Below, piece by piece: positions 31,298 through 41,800 of a stretch of 64,000 bases of DNA. Under the pieces are notes generated by a model. It was not told the DNA's origin. It ran no database searches and worked only from the letters and a program-made list of their open reading frames with translations. Location: assembly GCA_002084435.1 (NCBI GenBank), contig NBLG01000006.1, positions 3,764-67,763 of the forward strand, read 5' to 3'. Source of the DNA: Tenericutes bacterium 4572_104 (lineage in GTDB: Bacteria; Bacillota_I; Bacilli_A; Izemoplasmatales; UBA5603). The number at the start of each line of letters is the position of its first letter. Within the stretch, counting starts at the first letter, position 1. A program made the position numbers and the translations under genes.

Positions 31298-32247
31298 TAT
31301 TTCTTCTCCTCTAACAAATTATCTAAATCACTAATTACTAGATCTACTTCATTCCAATTATTTAAAGTACATCCACATGCATGTAGATGTCCTCCACCAC
31401 CAAATTTTATAGCTACATTAATTACCGCTATATCTCTAGATCTTATTTCACAATATATTTTGTGATTTTCAGTATCTTCTGTAAAATTAACCCAAATTGG
31501 CACTTCTCTCATCCCAGACATTTGATTAACTAATCCTCGACTTACATAATTAGTCGTCAAATTATTTTCAAGAATAAAATCTATATCATTCTTACTATAA
31601 GCAACGTTATTTTTACTGTATTTAATTCTTTGAAAAAATATATTTTTTATTTCTTTATTTCTTCTAGATTCTAAATAAATAGAATTATGTATTTCTTGAA
31701 TATTTAATCCCTTACTTAATAATTTAGAAGCGATCAATAGTGTTTTTTCTGTAGTATTGCTATATTTAAATCTTCCAGTATCACCAATAATTCCTAAATA
31801 TAATGCTCTAGCAGAATCATAATTAATAGGAATATTCCAATACATTAATAAATCCGCAATTATTTCCGCAGCTGATGAAGCGTTTTTTATTTGATAAGCA
31901 AGATCATTTTTAATATCAGGATTATTTTGATGATGATCAATAAAAATTAATTTATCGTAATATTTATAAACATTTTCATCAAGCATTTGTTTTGAAACAG
32001 TATCTAGTATTAATAATAAAGACTTTTTGGCTATATCAATATTTACTTCATCGAATTCTCCAAATTGATTTAATGAATTAGTGTCTCCGATAACATATAT
32101 TTTTTTATTTTTAAAATAATCCTTTAAAGCATAATATAATCCAAATTGTGATCCATATGCATCTAAATCAGGATTTTTATGCCTTGCGATTATAATTGAT
32201 TCATATTCATTTATATATGAAAATACTTTATTTTTAATTTCATTCAT
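31297..32247 (-). CDS. Second DHH/DHHA1 phosphoesterase, NrnA-like paralogue
   Basis: 316 residues from the ATG at 32247 (AAAGGTGA upstream). Motifs HKNPDLDAYGSQ, LDTVS, IDHHQNN and GGGHLHACGC are all kept, so it is likely active. Sequence identity to the neighbour is moderate by eye, with the same domain order, so this is an old tandem duplication. Specificity may have diverged (oligonucleotides, cyclic dinucleotide products or pAp). Confidence 0.88.
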   Translation of the reverse strand: MNEIKNKVFSYINEYESIIIARHKNPDLDAYGSQFGLYYALKDYFKNKKIYVIGDTNSLNQFGEFDEVNIDIAKKSLLLILDTVSKQMLDENVYKYYDKLIFIDHHQNNPDIKNDLAYQIKNASSAAEIIADLLMYWNIPINYDSARALYLGIIGDTGRFKYSNTTEKTLLIASKLLSKGLNIQEIHNSIYLESRRNKEIKNIFFQRIKYSKNNVAYSKNDIDFILENNLTTNYVSRGLVNQMSGMREVPIWVNFTEDTENHKIYCEIRSRDIAVINVAIKFGGGGHLHACGCTLNNWNEVDLVISDLDNLLEEKK

Positions 32248-32342
32248 TTGTATCACCTTTCTAATAGCCTTATATTATAACATATTCATTATTATTTATA
32301 CATAATAAAACTTCAAAATTCTATATAAATCTATTCTAATAG

Positions 32343-32373
32343 AAAAAAGGCTCAACACTTGGTTGAACCTTTT
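32343..32373 (-). terminator. Terminator of the surface lipoprotein/importer locus
   Basis: Minus-strand stem AAAAGGTTCAAC/GTTGAGCCTTTT with five-base loop and a six-T tail, 31 bases after the stop of the 1454-residue lipoprotein gene. Confidence 0.85.
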
Positions 32374-32403
32374 GTAAATTTTATCAAATTGTTTAGTAAA
32401 AAA

Positions 32404-35400
32404 TTAATCTACTGTGTGAGTTCCTATAGTATTATCTGCATCATCTGCATAAACCCATTCGTTTACATCCCAAGTAGCTGTTGGAGATGTAACAGATGAA
32501 ATTCTACTAATTGAACTATTAGCTGTTGTTCCATCACCAACAGCCCAACCAGTACCAGGATCTTCACCAAATACACCAAACATATCTAATAATGTGTCAT
32601 TTTTAAATAACCCAATTGCATCATCACCATTAAATGATAAACTTCCACTTGTTTGATCTGCTAAATCTAATAAAGCTTGTTCACTAGCGTTTGCAATAAC
32701 AAATGTTTCTCCAGGTTGTATAGTGCCAGTTAGCTCTATTGCACTTCCCCAGTAATCATGATCATTAACGTTTATTTTTATTGTATAAACTCCATCTAAT
32801 GTAATTGCCTCGCTAGTTGGATTATATAATTCAAGAACTTTATTTGTTCCTCCATCCCAATCTAATACTTCTGAAATAATCAAATCCATCTCAGTTGCAG
32901 CTGCAGGAGCTTTAACTGTAACTGCTATATTAACAGAAACAGGAGTAGCTGTACCTTTGCTAATTTCAACTGTAATTGTACCTGTTACATCACTATCAGG
33001 TTGAGTAACTAATAACCAACCAGCTGTAGTAGTATCATCAATGTAAGGAGTTAATTCAGAACTAATACTTGTAATTGTAATTGTAGTTCCAAGTTCAGAC
33101 TCTGGAATTTGAAAATCTTCAGTTAATTCAAGAGTTGCAGGTACATTAGCAGCAGCAGCATCGACTGCTTGTTGATCTGTGATTTCATGTTGCATTAATT
33201 CAATTCTTAAATTATCTCCACTGAATTTAACAAATACAAATGTTGTTTCACCTAAAATATCGTTAACATTATATACATCTTCTAACCAGTTTATTGAATT
33301 ATTTCTATACATTTCAAGTAGCATACTTTCTTCACCAGTACCATTAGCTTCAAAAATCATTTTGCCACCATCATCAAAACTTATAATTTTTAATCCTGTA
33401 ACTGTAATTACTTTGCCACCATCTTGTAATGTCAATCCAATTAATTCATCAAGTGTCATAGTTGTACTTATAACTGTGTTTCCAGTAGATAATACAGCAA
33501 CTAAATCTGCTCCGTATGAAAATTGTCTTGTTCCAGGATAATCATCTAATTCGCCATAATAGATTACTTTATCGCCAACATTAACTGTACCATCATTATT
33601 ATAGCCTTCAGCTTTATACATAGCAAATCCATTACCATTATCATCTTGAATATAAATTACATTGTATCCGAATCCAGTTACAACACCTTGGGCAAATATC
33701 ATAGTATCATTAGGAATAGTCCATACTCCTTCAGTTTGAGCACTAAGTGTAGATAAATCTGTAACAACTTCTTGAGCATCATCGCTAATTCCGGTAAATA
33801 CAAATACTGTATCATCGTTATAATAAATCATATCTACAACAATTAATTTGCCTTCTAATGCTTTTAATACATCAATTGAATCAGAAGGTGATTTGTAATA
33901 TATTTCAAATTTGTCTGTATCATTTATATAAATGAAAACATTGTTATATGTTCCTTCAATAGCAACTGTACCAACAACTCTGTACATTTGACCAGCTTCA
34001 AGAACTGTTGTTCCATCTACATAGTTAATAGGTGTTTGAGTTACGTCATTACCTGTTGAAATAGCATCAGGTAAATCAGATAAATTACTCATTTGGAATG
34101 AGCCTTTATATTGTGCAACTTCACCAGTTAATTCAACTTCATCACCAACATTATAAGTTGCATCATATGAGAAGACAAATAATTTACCGGTTTCATCTTC
34201 AACAAAGAATCCATTTCCTATAACTGCATAAACATTACCGTGAATTGAAACAACTGTTCCTAATGTTTGAGTTGGGAAGTCACCTATATCAACCATAACT
34301 AAATTTTTCAATGTATAAGTAAATACTTGAGTTTCAGTCAAACTACCTAATGTTAATGTTGCAGTTACTTCTACAGTTGCTTCTTCAGTTACAGCATTTA
34401 AAGATAATACTCCATCAGTTAATGTAGCGTTGCTACCATCATCACTAGTAATAGCCCAAACAATTGTAGAACCATTATCACCTGTATCAGGTAAAGTTAT
34501 ATCTGTAGCTTCATAAACTGAACCACCAAAATTAAGTGAAGCTTTATCTAAATCTATTTTTTCTTGGTCAGTCATTACATATTCAGTAATATCACTAGGA
34601 CCACCATTGAAATAGAATACATCCAATCCATCACTTTGTTGATTGTAGAATAATAAATCAACGATTACAACTACTCCTTCTTTTGCTTTCAAAGCATCAA
34701 CTGAATCAGATAATGATTTATATCTTAATAATCCAATTTGAGTATCTCCATCATAGAAATATACATTGTTATATGTACCTTCAATAGCAATCAAAGCTTT
34801 AACTGTGTATAAACATCCAGGTTGTAATACTGTAACACCTGGTTCATAAACTATTGCAGTTTGAGTATAATCATTTCCTTCAGAAACTGTTGATTCTATA
34901 GTTGTATATTTAAGTTGTGGTGCAGAATTATATTCTCCTCTTTCACCAATAATTATAATTTCATCACCTAAAGAAACCGTAGGCGCAGAACCGGTATAAA
35001 TAAAGATCTTACCAGAATCATCTTGAATGAAATATCCTTCTTGGGATAAGTAATATACTACACCTTGAGTTTTAAATGTTGTACCATTATCTCCAGCTAA
35101 TACTTCAGCTAATGTAGACATTGGCAATTCACCAACTTTAATTACAACATCTTTAGTATCAGTAACTGTTCCTCTTGTAGCAGTAATTGTTACAGTAACA
35201 GTAACTTGAGTTGTTTGGCTTGAAAAATCAACAACACCAGTATTAGAAATTACATCTGTATTATCAGATACATAAGTCAAAGTTACTCCATATAAGTCTG
35301 CAGGGAAATTCAAAGTTGTATCTTCTAGAATAGTTTCAGGATAAATCAATGCATCTAAAGCAGTTGAAACAGCTTCTGCGTCATCTGCAATTGTTATATC

Positions 35401-36768
35401 AACATCTAGTGGTGTTCCGAAGAACCCAGCATACCAAACACTCTTATCAGTTCTCCAACCTAATGTAAGAACATCTATAGTGATTTCTTTACCCTCAAAT
35501 GGAATTAATGTCTCCATATTTGATTGATAATAAATCATTAATGCATCGCCATTTGGCTTTGTTGCATCTTCTAAATCCGCATTGAAATCATAATCGCTAG
35601 GTACGATAAATAATGAGTAATTACCTAAAGTTTCATCATACCAAACTTTACCAGTAATTGTATATTTTTCGTATGCGAAAGGATTTTCAGGTGTAGGTGT
35701 AGTCATTCCAGAAACAAGTCCAGCTATATCAGTATCAGCTGTTATAGGAGCTTCTGAAACTGCCGCTGTAGATGGTTCTGCTTTTAAAGGTTGAGTAACT
35801 CCACCTTTTAATTCTGGTGAATTATAATAATAAATAAATACACCAGAAACATCGTATACACTTCCTACTTCAACTGAGAATGTAGGTCCATAGATAAGCA
35901 AGATATCAGTACCATCTGTAACAAAGAAACTTCCAGATGGATATTTAGCGATAACTGTTACCCCTTGAATATTTACGTATGAATCTTCACCTAGAGCTGC
36001 TGCTTCAGCGATTGAAGAAACTGGTGTTCCTTCTTCTAATTTAGCAACTGTAAATGTATAAGTATCTGTGTATGTTATACCATTGATAGTTATAGCAGCA
36101 GTCATTGTAACTTCAACATCTGCATCTTCAGGTTGTGTAATAGTGCCATCAGTTGACATAACTGTTGGATCACTTGAAGTCCATACTACATCATAAGTAA
36201 CACCATCTGCATCTTCGCCTTCAGTTAAGAAAACTAAATCATCATTATCAGCTGCAGTCCATTTTTCCTTGTTAGGGAAAGTAACTACAATTGAGAATAC
36301 TTCATTAGCTCTTTCTTGATCTGTCTTAGCTAAAGCTGATATAGTTACAAAGAAATTATAAGTTTCTGTAACTGTTCCATCAGTAATAGAAGCAGTCAAT
36401 ACTACTGTTTGATTTCCAGTTGTAAAACTTGGACGGTGTATTGTTCCATCGTTTTCTAGATATGTAGTATTATTACTACTCCAAGTAATATCATATCCTC
36501 CAATAGAACTAACCAAATTAATATCTTCAGTAGCTACAAATGTATCACTAGCTAATGTATCAGCATATTGTCCAGCTAATTCTTCTAATAAAGCTTCTAG
36601 ATCAACCGCTGTTGTTGTCTCCGTCGTTGTAGCTTCTGTTGTGGTTACATTTTCTGTAGTAGTCGGAGCTTGAGTCGTCGGAGCTTGAGTCGTACTTCCA
36701 CAAGCAACTAACGCAATGGTTAATAATGCTATTAAGAAAAGACTCAAAATTCTTTTGTTAATTTTCAT
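32404..36768 (-). CDS. Giant surface lipoprotein: Ig-like, OB-like repeats and C-terminal lamin-tail domain
   Basis: 1454 residues. The lipobox LVAC puts the lipid on Cys23, followed by a Thr-rich linker (26-55) typical of this genome. The body is a chain of beta domains: bacterial Ig-like modules (e.g. around 55-245, 'DGTI' and 'TYTFTVA' ends) alternating with OB-like modules, each with a GxFFVxD/GYFIQDD/GFFVEDETGKLFV core. The last 150 residues are a lamin tail domain (ISEV...LELYNPTSEAITLDG...FVIAN...NGDDAIGLF). OB and LTD domains recur in secreted nucleases, but no nuclease core is seen here. Probably a surface binding or scaffold protein for the adjacent system; the ligand is inferred. 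Confidence 0.85.
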   Translation of the reverse strand: MKINKRILSLFLIALLTIALVACGSTTQAPTTQAPTTTENVTTTEATTTETTTAVDLEALLEELAGQYADTLASDTFVATEDINLVSSIGGYDITWSSNNTTYLENDGTIHRPSFTTGNQTVVLTASITDGTVTETYNFFVTISALAKTDQERANEVFSIVVTFPNKEKWTAADNDDLVFLTEGEDADGVTYDVVWTSSDPTVMSTDGTITQPEDADVEVTMTAAITINGITYTDTYTFTVAKLEEGTPVSSIAEAAALGEDSYVNIQGVTVIAKYPSGSFFVTDGTDILLIYGPTFSVEVGSVYDVSGVFIYYYNSPELKGGVTQPLKAEPSTAAVSEAPITADTDIAGLVSGMTTPTPENPFAYEKYTITGKVWYDETLGNYSLFIVPSDYDFNADLEDATKPNGDALMIYYQSNMETLIPFEGKEITIDVLTLGWRTDKSVWYAGFFGTPLDVDITIADDAEAVSTALDALIYPETILEDTTLNFPADLYGVTLTYVSDNTDVISNTGVVDFSSQTTQVTVTVTITATRGTVTDTKDVVIKVGELPMSTLAEVLAGDNGTTFKTQGVVYYLSQEGYFIQDDSGKIFIYTGSAPTVSLGDEIIIIGERGEYNSAPQLKYTTIESTVSEGNDYTQTAIVYEPGVTVLQPGCLYTVKALIAIEGTYNNVYFYDGDTQIGLLRYKSLSDSVDALKAKEGVVVIVDLLFYNQQSDGLDVFYFNGGPSDITEYVMTDQEKIDLDKASLNFGGSVYEATDITLPDTGDNGSTIVWAITSDDGSNATLTDGVLSLNAVTEEATVEVTATLTLGSLTETQVFTYTLKNLVMVDIGDFPTQTLGTVVSIHGNVYAVIGNGFFVEDETGKLFVFSYDATYNVGDEVELTGEVAQYKGSFQMSNLSDLPDAISTGNDVTQTPINYVDGTTVLEAGQMYRVVGTVAIEGTYNNVFIYINDTDKFEIYYKSPSDSIDVLKALEGKLIVVDMIYYNDDTVFVFTGISDDAQEVVTDLSTLSAQTEGVWTIPNDTMIFAQGVVTGFGYNVIYIQDDNGNGFAMYKAEGYNNDGTVNVGDKVIYYGELDDYPGTRQFSYGADLVAVLSTGNTVISTTMTLDELIGLTLQDGGKVITVTGLKIISFDDGGKMIFEANGTGEESMLLEMYRNNSINWLEDVYNVNDILGETTFVFVKFSGDNLRIELMQHEITDQQAVDAAAANVPATLELTEDFQIPESELGTTITITSISSELTPYIDDTTTAGWLLVTQPDSDVTGTITVEISKGTATPVSVNIAVTVKAPAAATEMDLIISEVLDWDGGTNKVLELYNPTSEAITLDGVYTIKINVNDHDYWGSAIELTGTIQPGETFVIANASEQALLDLADQTSGSLSFNGDDAIGLFKNDTLLDMFGVFGEDPGTGWAVGDGTTANSSISRISSVTSPTATWDVNEWVYADDADNTIGTHTVD

Positions 36769-36840
36769 ATGTTCCTCCTTATAAAATTTTATATATATAT
36801 TTTTTTATTATATTTCCCAATATAATATGAAACCTTAAAT

Positions 36841-38580
36841 TTATCCGAGCACGCGTTCTGCATTTGATTTAGCAGCTTCAATTGCGTTTTCTATAATTGC
36901 TTCTTTTGTAGTTCCTTCAAGTGAACCTAGAATAACTCTTTCAAAAGCAGCTTCTACTTCTGCTCTAGCATTAGATGATCCAACAAAAGCTTGATCATAG
37001 AATAAATATTGAGCTTGTTCTGCAGCTGCGTTTGCTGCCATTGATTTCATTAACATTTCACCTTCTAAAGGATTACCAAATGCATCTTTTCCTTGTCTAA
37101 ATAAAACATAAATTGGATCATCATACACAGATGTTCTTACTGGTGAATATCCAGTTTTTAAAGCGAAATCTAATTGTACTTCTGCACTAGTTAGATATTT
37201 TAAGAATAACCATGAAGCTAGTTTTTCTTGATCTGTTCCGGCAGTAGTGATAGACATATTTGTACCTTGTTGAATTGCAGTTCTGTTTTCAGGCATATCA
37301 GCGTTATAAGGCATAGGTGCAACACCAAAATCAAAAACAAATTCTCCATTAACTATATCAGGTGTGTTATATCTAGCTCCGCCAGTAGATCCAAATGTAA
37401 CTGCAGTTTGTCCTGTCTTAAATGCATCAGAAGCATAAGCTAATCCCCATTTACCAGGCAATGTAAAATCAGTATCTCTATGATCAAAGAAATAACTTAA
37501 CATACTTCTTACTTCTGGTACAAAATTATCTTTAATTGCTTGAATTTCTTCTGCTGTTTTATGCAATGATAATGTAGTAGAGGCATTTAATTTTGCGGTT
37601 ATATCGTCAATTACATCATCTTTAATTGCCATAATATCATCAGAAATATCAAATAATTCTTGCCAAGTAGTTGGAATGTGATCAATAACTTCATCTTCAA
37701 TTAAAATATCAAAAATAGTTTTGTTATAAATCATAACTTCTGTAGATTTATTGAATGGTAATGAATAATATTCTCCATCTGTTGTATATTGAGAATTTTC
37801 ATGACGATAACTCAACAATATGTCAGTAAATGATTTGTTCTCAACAGAATTATCATATCCAAATACTGGATGATAAATATATGGAGTTAACGAAATTACT
37901 GCATTGTTATCAATATATTCCATTACATGATCTGGATAGTTTTGAACAATATTAGGAATTTGCCCACCTTTAATTGCATTGATTACATTTTCGCGTAATT
38001 CATCATAATTATTACCATTTTTAATAATATTAACAGTAACATTAGGATAAAGTTCTTCAAATTGTTCAGCATATGCATTCAATGCCGCTTCAATTGTAGC
38101 TCCATTTGAATGCCATAAATCAATACTAATTGGGTCTGTAGTTAAAGTATCAGGAATAGTAAAATTCCTTAATTCTTTAACAGTCAATGCAATCTCTTGA
38201 CTAATTACATTTCCATCGCTATCTTCAGCAACTGCATAAACATTATAAGTTCCTGTTCTGGTTGAAGAATACCCACCAATTATATCAATGTCTAATTCTC
38301 CATCTTCAGGGTCTATTGCTTTTGCTCCTGCTAATAAATCAAGTTCAGTAGAACCCAAATAATAAGTTTGTTTTGTAAATAGCCCTACAAAATAAGGCAC
38401 CCCATCTTCTCCTGGGTTTTCAGTTGTTACTTCATCAGTTCTTACAGTAGTTGCTTGCGTAGTAATTGCTTCTGTTGTAGAAGCATTCGTTGTATTGGTC
38501 GTCACTTCTCCGCAACTTGCCGCAGCAAATACAAAGAAGATTAATAAAAATAAACTTAAGATTCTTCTTTGAAATTTCAT
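36841..38580 (-). CDS. Solute-binding lipoprotein of CUT1-type ABC importer with N-terminal Ig-like domain
   Basis: 579 residues. Lipobox AASC (Cys23), Thr-rich linker (26-60), then an Ig-like (DUF5011-type) domain of about 75 residues beginning VPYFVG and ending VKEL. From about residue 145 it is a family 1 extracellular solute-binding protein (IDLWHSNGATIEAALNAYAE start; SITTAGTDQEKLASWLFLKYL end). Such proteins usually bind sugars or sugar phosphates; here the operon context suggests a nucleic-acid-derived or polymer-derived ligand. AAAGGAGG precedes the ATG. Separate promoter possible in the 107-base gap upstream. Confidence 0.9.
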   Translation of the reverse strand: MKFQRRILSLFLLIFFVFAAASCGEVTTNTTNASTTEAITTQATTVRTDEVTTENPGEDGVPYFVGLFTKQTYYLGSTELDLLAGAKAIDPEDGELDIDIIGGYSSTRTGTYNVYAVAEDSDGNVISQEIALTVKELRNFTIPDTLTTDPISIDLWHSNGATIEAALNAYAEQFEELYPNVTVNIIKNGNNYDELRENVINAIKGGQIPNIVQNYPDHVMEYIDNNAVISLTPYIYHPVFGYDNSVENKSFTDILLSYRHENSQYTTDGEYYSLPFNKSTEVMIYNKTIFDILIEDEVIDHIPTTWQELFDISDDIMAIKDDVIDDITAKLNASTTLSLHKTAEEIQAIKDNFVPEVRSMLSYFFDHRDTDFTLPGKWGLAYASDAFKTGQTAVTFGSTGGARYNTPDIVNGEFVFDFGVAPMPYNADMPENRTAIQQGTNMSITTAGTDQEKLASWLFLKYLTSAEVQLDFALKTGYSPVRTSVYDDPIYVLFRQGKDAFGNPLEGEMLMKSMAANAAAEQAQYLFYDQAFVGSSNARAEVEAAFERVILGSLEGTTKEAIIENAIEAAKSNAERVLG

Positions 38581-38687
38581 TTTTTCCTCCTTTGAAAATT
38601 AAATTCTCTCTATTATTATTATAATACAAAAACTCTATTATTAAAATCTTTTATATAATAAAATTTTTTATATTTATTACAAATTTT

Positions 38688-39230
38688 TTATCCTTCAACT
38701 ATAAGTATTTCACCAGACAATTCAGTAGTGGCTCCATCATCGTCTGTAACCATAATAGTAAAGCTTAATGTTGAATCAACAGATAAAATTTCCACTAATA
38801 AAATTTTACTTTGATCATATATTTTATTTCCATCTTGGTCAGTTTTAATTGCTCCATAATATTCTTCATCTTCAGCGTTAACAACTCCATCAAAATTAGC
38901 GTCATCTCCATCTTCCCATATTTGATAAAATGAAGTAACTTCTATGCGATCAGAAATATCATTATATTTTCTATCTTTGCCTATTATAAATGAAGTTTGA
39001 ATATAATCAATTGCTATAATATGTTGATCATTGATTAAACTTTGAATCATATCATCTACATCAAAATCAGTTCCTTTTACATGTTCATAAACAACATGAT
39101 TAATATCAATTAGTTCTCCATTTTCTATTTGCATAATTTCTGGTGGCATATTTTCTATTTTAGGACAGCCCATCAAAGAAAGCGAAAGAACTGTAGTTAT
39201 TAAAAATATTAGTATTTTTTTAAATTTCAT
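38688..39230 (-). CDS. Small lipoprotein with one EF-hand/dockerin-like calcium loop
   Basis: 180 residues. Lipobox LMGC (Cys about 22). Around residue 113 the segment DANFDGVVNAEDEEYYG has the Asp/Asn spacing of a calcium-binding EF-hand loop of dockerin type, and a second acidic DQDGN follows. Only one clear loop is present, so it is not a full dockerin. A beta-rich C-terminus follows. It lies between permease and binding-protein genes, so it probably serves the same system. Function unknown. Confidence 0.7.
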   Translation of the reverse strand: MKFKKILIFLITTVLSLSLMGCPKIENMPPEIMQIENGELIDINHVVYEHVKGTDFDVDDMIQSLINDQHIIAIDYIQTSFIIGKDRKYNDISDRIEVTSFYQIWEDGDDANFDGVVNAEDEEYYGAIKTDQDGNKIYDQSKILLVEILSVDSTLSFTIMVTDDDGATTELSGEILIVEG

Positions 39231-39244
39231 TTCAAACCCTCCAA

Positions 39245-40702
39245 TTAACCTTTTGTTCCGCTTCGTCCAATACCATTCATAATGTATTTTCGGAACATAA
39301 AGAATACAATTAATAATGGTACAGTAACTAATGCACTAGCTGCAATTTGTAAGTTATACATAACCCTACCATTTTCTTGTACAAAAGCTGTATCTCTTAA
39401 GGCATTTGAAATTAACCAATAGCTTTGACCTTCTAAGCCTCCAACGCCAGTAATAATTCTTGGCCAAATATATGCATTCCATGAACTAAAAACATTTAAA
39501 ATAGTAATTGTGAAAATCGTTGGGCTTGCAATTGGCACCATAACTCTTGTTAAAAACTTGAAATCACTACATCCATCAACACGAGCTGCTTTATATAATG
39601 ATTCTGGAACTTGTTTAAAGTTTTGTCTTAAAAAGAATATATATGAAATACTAGTTACAAATGGAATAATCATAGCTAAGAAATAGTTATTTTCTCCGGC
39701 AGGCATTCCAACCCAACCAAATCCATTTTTACTTACAGTAATAAAGTTAGTAATAATGTATAATTCTCCAGGAATCATCATAGTCATAATTAATATAGAA
39801 AATAATACTTCTCTACCTTTAAATTCAATTCTGGCAAAAGCGTAAGCTGCTAAAATTGTTGTTATAATTGTACCCGTTGTTGAAAACAAGGCTACAATAG
39901 TTGTGTTTTTTAAATATAAACCAAAATTTAATTCTGTAAGAACTACTTTATAATTCACCCAATTCATTCTAGAAATTCCAATTAAAAAATCAGGGTTTGT
40001 AGATGTAGCTCCAGAAAAATCTTTTAGTGAAGTAATAATCATCCAATAGAAAGGTATAATAATTATTATCGCCATTATAAGTAAGAATAAATACGTAAAT
40101 AACCCTCTTGTTATTTTAATAGCGTTTTGTCGTCGAATACTTTGTTTAAGTGAAATAGAATAAGAATCTAATTTACTTTCATCTATTTTTTCTTTCTTCT
40201 TAAATATTTGTTTTAATTTATTCTTAATGGCTGGGTATATACTCTTAAAAAATTCTTTTGGTTTATACCCTTTAACAAATTCGATTAATATAAACATATT
40301 ATACATTCTTAAAGCAGCACTAAATGGATTAAAAGATAATAAATTAATTATGCTTTGAATAAATTTTGAAGTTGCTGTATAAGAATTAATTTCATATATA
40401 GTTCTATTTTTTAATTTTTTAATATTAATTATAAACATTGGGAAAGCAACTAATATGAATAACACTAATAAAGATATAATTGTATTCATTTGATACTTGT
40501 CTAGTGTTCTATTTAAAAATTCATATGTAGGTGTCATAAATTGTAGATTATCTAAATTCATTCTACCATCAACAACTTCAGGTAAAGCTAACATCTTAAA
40601 TAATGTTAAGAACAACATTGCATAAATAAAAATAGCAAGAAAATCAAAAACGAAGGTGATTTTTTCAATCTTATTAGATTTTTTAAATAATTCTTTATTC
40701 AT
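39245..40702 (-). CDS. ABC importer permease, MalG-like, with long N-terminal extension
   Basis: 485 residues; typical MalG-type permeases are about 280. The C-terminal 285 residues carry six membrane helices and the EAA loop (LYKAARVDGCSDF...VPIASP). The first 200 residues add about two to three further membrane segments (near 18-45, 60-90) and a basic linker (KKKEKIDESKL). It forms the membrane pore with the MalF-like protein. Start has GGGGGTGAG upstream. Confidence 0.9.
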   Translation of the reverse strand: MNKELFKKSNKIEKITFVFDFLAIFIYAMLFLTLFKMLALPEVVDGRMNLDNLQFMTPTYEFLNRTLDKYQMNTIISLLVLFILVAFPMFIINIKKLKNRTIYEINSYTATSKFIQSIINLLSFNPFSAALRMYNMFILIEFVKGYKPKEFFKSIYPAIKNKLKQIFKKKEKIDESKLDSYSISLKQSIRRQNAIKITRGLFTYLFLLIMAIIIIIPFYWMIITSLKDFSGATSTNPDFLIGISRMNWVNYKVVLTELNFGLYLKNTTIVALFSTTGTIITTILAAYAFARIEFKGREVLFSILIMTMMIPGELYIITNFITVSKNGFGWVGMPAGENNYFLAMIIPFVTSISYIFFLRQNFKQVPESLYKAARVDGCSDFKFLTRVMVPIASPTIFTITILNVFSSWNAYIWPRIITGVGGLEGQSYWLISNALRDTAFVQENGRVMYNLQIAASALVTVPLLIVFFMFRKYIMNGIGRSGTKG

Positions 40703-40717
40703 CTTCTCTCACCCCCG

Positions 40718-41800
40718 TTAGTAATGAACTCGTTTTTTGCTGGCTTGCATCTGAACTAATGTTAATACTAATATAATAGCAAACAAAATTAGAGATGCTG
40801 CGGCTGCAACTGACAAGTTTCCTGCATTGCTTCCATCAATGAATTGGTAAATATACATAACAATTGATTGTAAACTATAATCAACACCAGAAGGTTGGCC
40901 AGTAACACCAAATAAAGCAACAATAGCGTTATATATTTTAAATGCTCCAATTACTGATGTTACTAAAATATAGAAAATCATAGGCGAAATTAAAGGCACA
41001 GTAATTTTAGTTAAAATTCTTCCTTTAGGAGTTGAATCTATTGCTGCTGCCTGATAATATTGTTTATCTATTCCTTGAATGCTTGTTAAAAATACCATAA
41101 TTTTAAAAGCTAACGAAGCCCAAATACTATAGAATATTAAAACAAACATAGATCTCCAATAAACCGCTCCGCTTTCAACCCACGATAACCCTTCGGTATT
41201 TACACCGAAAAAGCTAAGAAAATGATTTACTAACCCTCCATCGGTTTTAAACATATAAGCAAAAACCAATCCAATTGCGATTGTATTTGTTACATATGGT
41301 AAGAAATATATTGTTTGAAAAAATCCTTTTAATACTTTAATTGAATTTAAAGCAACCGCAATAAATAATGCTAAGAGTACAGAAATAGGAACACTAATAA
41401 ATACAATTATTAATGTATTAATCACAGCGCTTGATGCGGTATGAGACGCAGGAACAATAAAGGATTCATCTGTTAATACAGTAATAAAATTACCAAACAA
41501 TGTATATCCAGTAATAGTATCATTTGACATATTATAATTTTCATAAACAACTAGTGCAAATGAATTTATAATTGGCCAAAAAGTAAATATGGCTAAAACA
41601 GCAAGAGCTGGTGATAGATAAATTAATGCTTTTGCCCATCCAGGAAATTTAGAAGCAAAATTTAAATGATGCTTATCTAAAAATTTTCCTATTCTTCTTT
41701 TTATATTATTAAGAATTCTTCTTATATCCCAAAAAAAGTTTTTAATGGAATTTTTTACTTTCATCAAAAACTTTTTTACGTTTTCAATGAATTTAATCAT
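40718..41800 (-). CDS. ABC importer permease, MalF-like
   Basis: 360 residues. A basic amphipathic N-terminus of about 55 residues is followed by six membrane helices and the EAA loop (YYQAAAIDSTPKGRI...VPLISP), where the usual Gly after Asp is Ser. The start overlaps the ATPase end by eight bases. It pairs with the MalG-like permease. Confidence 0.9.
   Translation of the reverse strand: MIKFIENVKKFLMKVKNSIKNFFWDIRRILNNIKRRIGKFLDKHHLNFASKFPGWAKALIYLSPALAVLAIFTFWPIINSFALVVYENYNMSNDTITGYTLFGNFITVLTDESFIVPASHTASSAVINTLIIVFISVPISVLLALFIAVALNSIKVLKGFFQTIYFLPYVTNTIAIGLVFAYMFKTDGGLVNHFLSFFGVNTEGLSWVESGAVYWRSMFVLIFYSIWASLAFKIMVFLTSIQGIDKQYYQAAAIDSTPKGRILTKITVPLISPMIFYILVTSVIGAFKIYNAIVALFGVTGQPSGVDYSLQSIVMYIYQFIDGSNAGNLSVAAAASLILFAIILVLTLVQMQASKKRVHY

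Noticed and set aside
36600..36720. Thr/Glu-coding tandem repeats in lipoprotein linkers as possible CRISPR or VNTR
   Set aside because: They are short coding repeats for Thr-rich linkers after the lipobox, with irregular lengths and no spacers.
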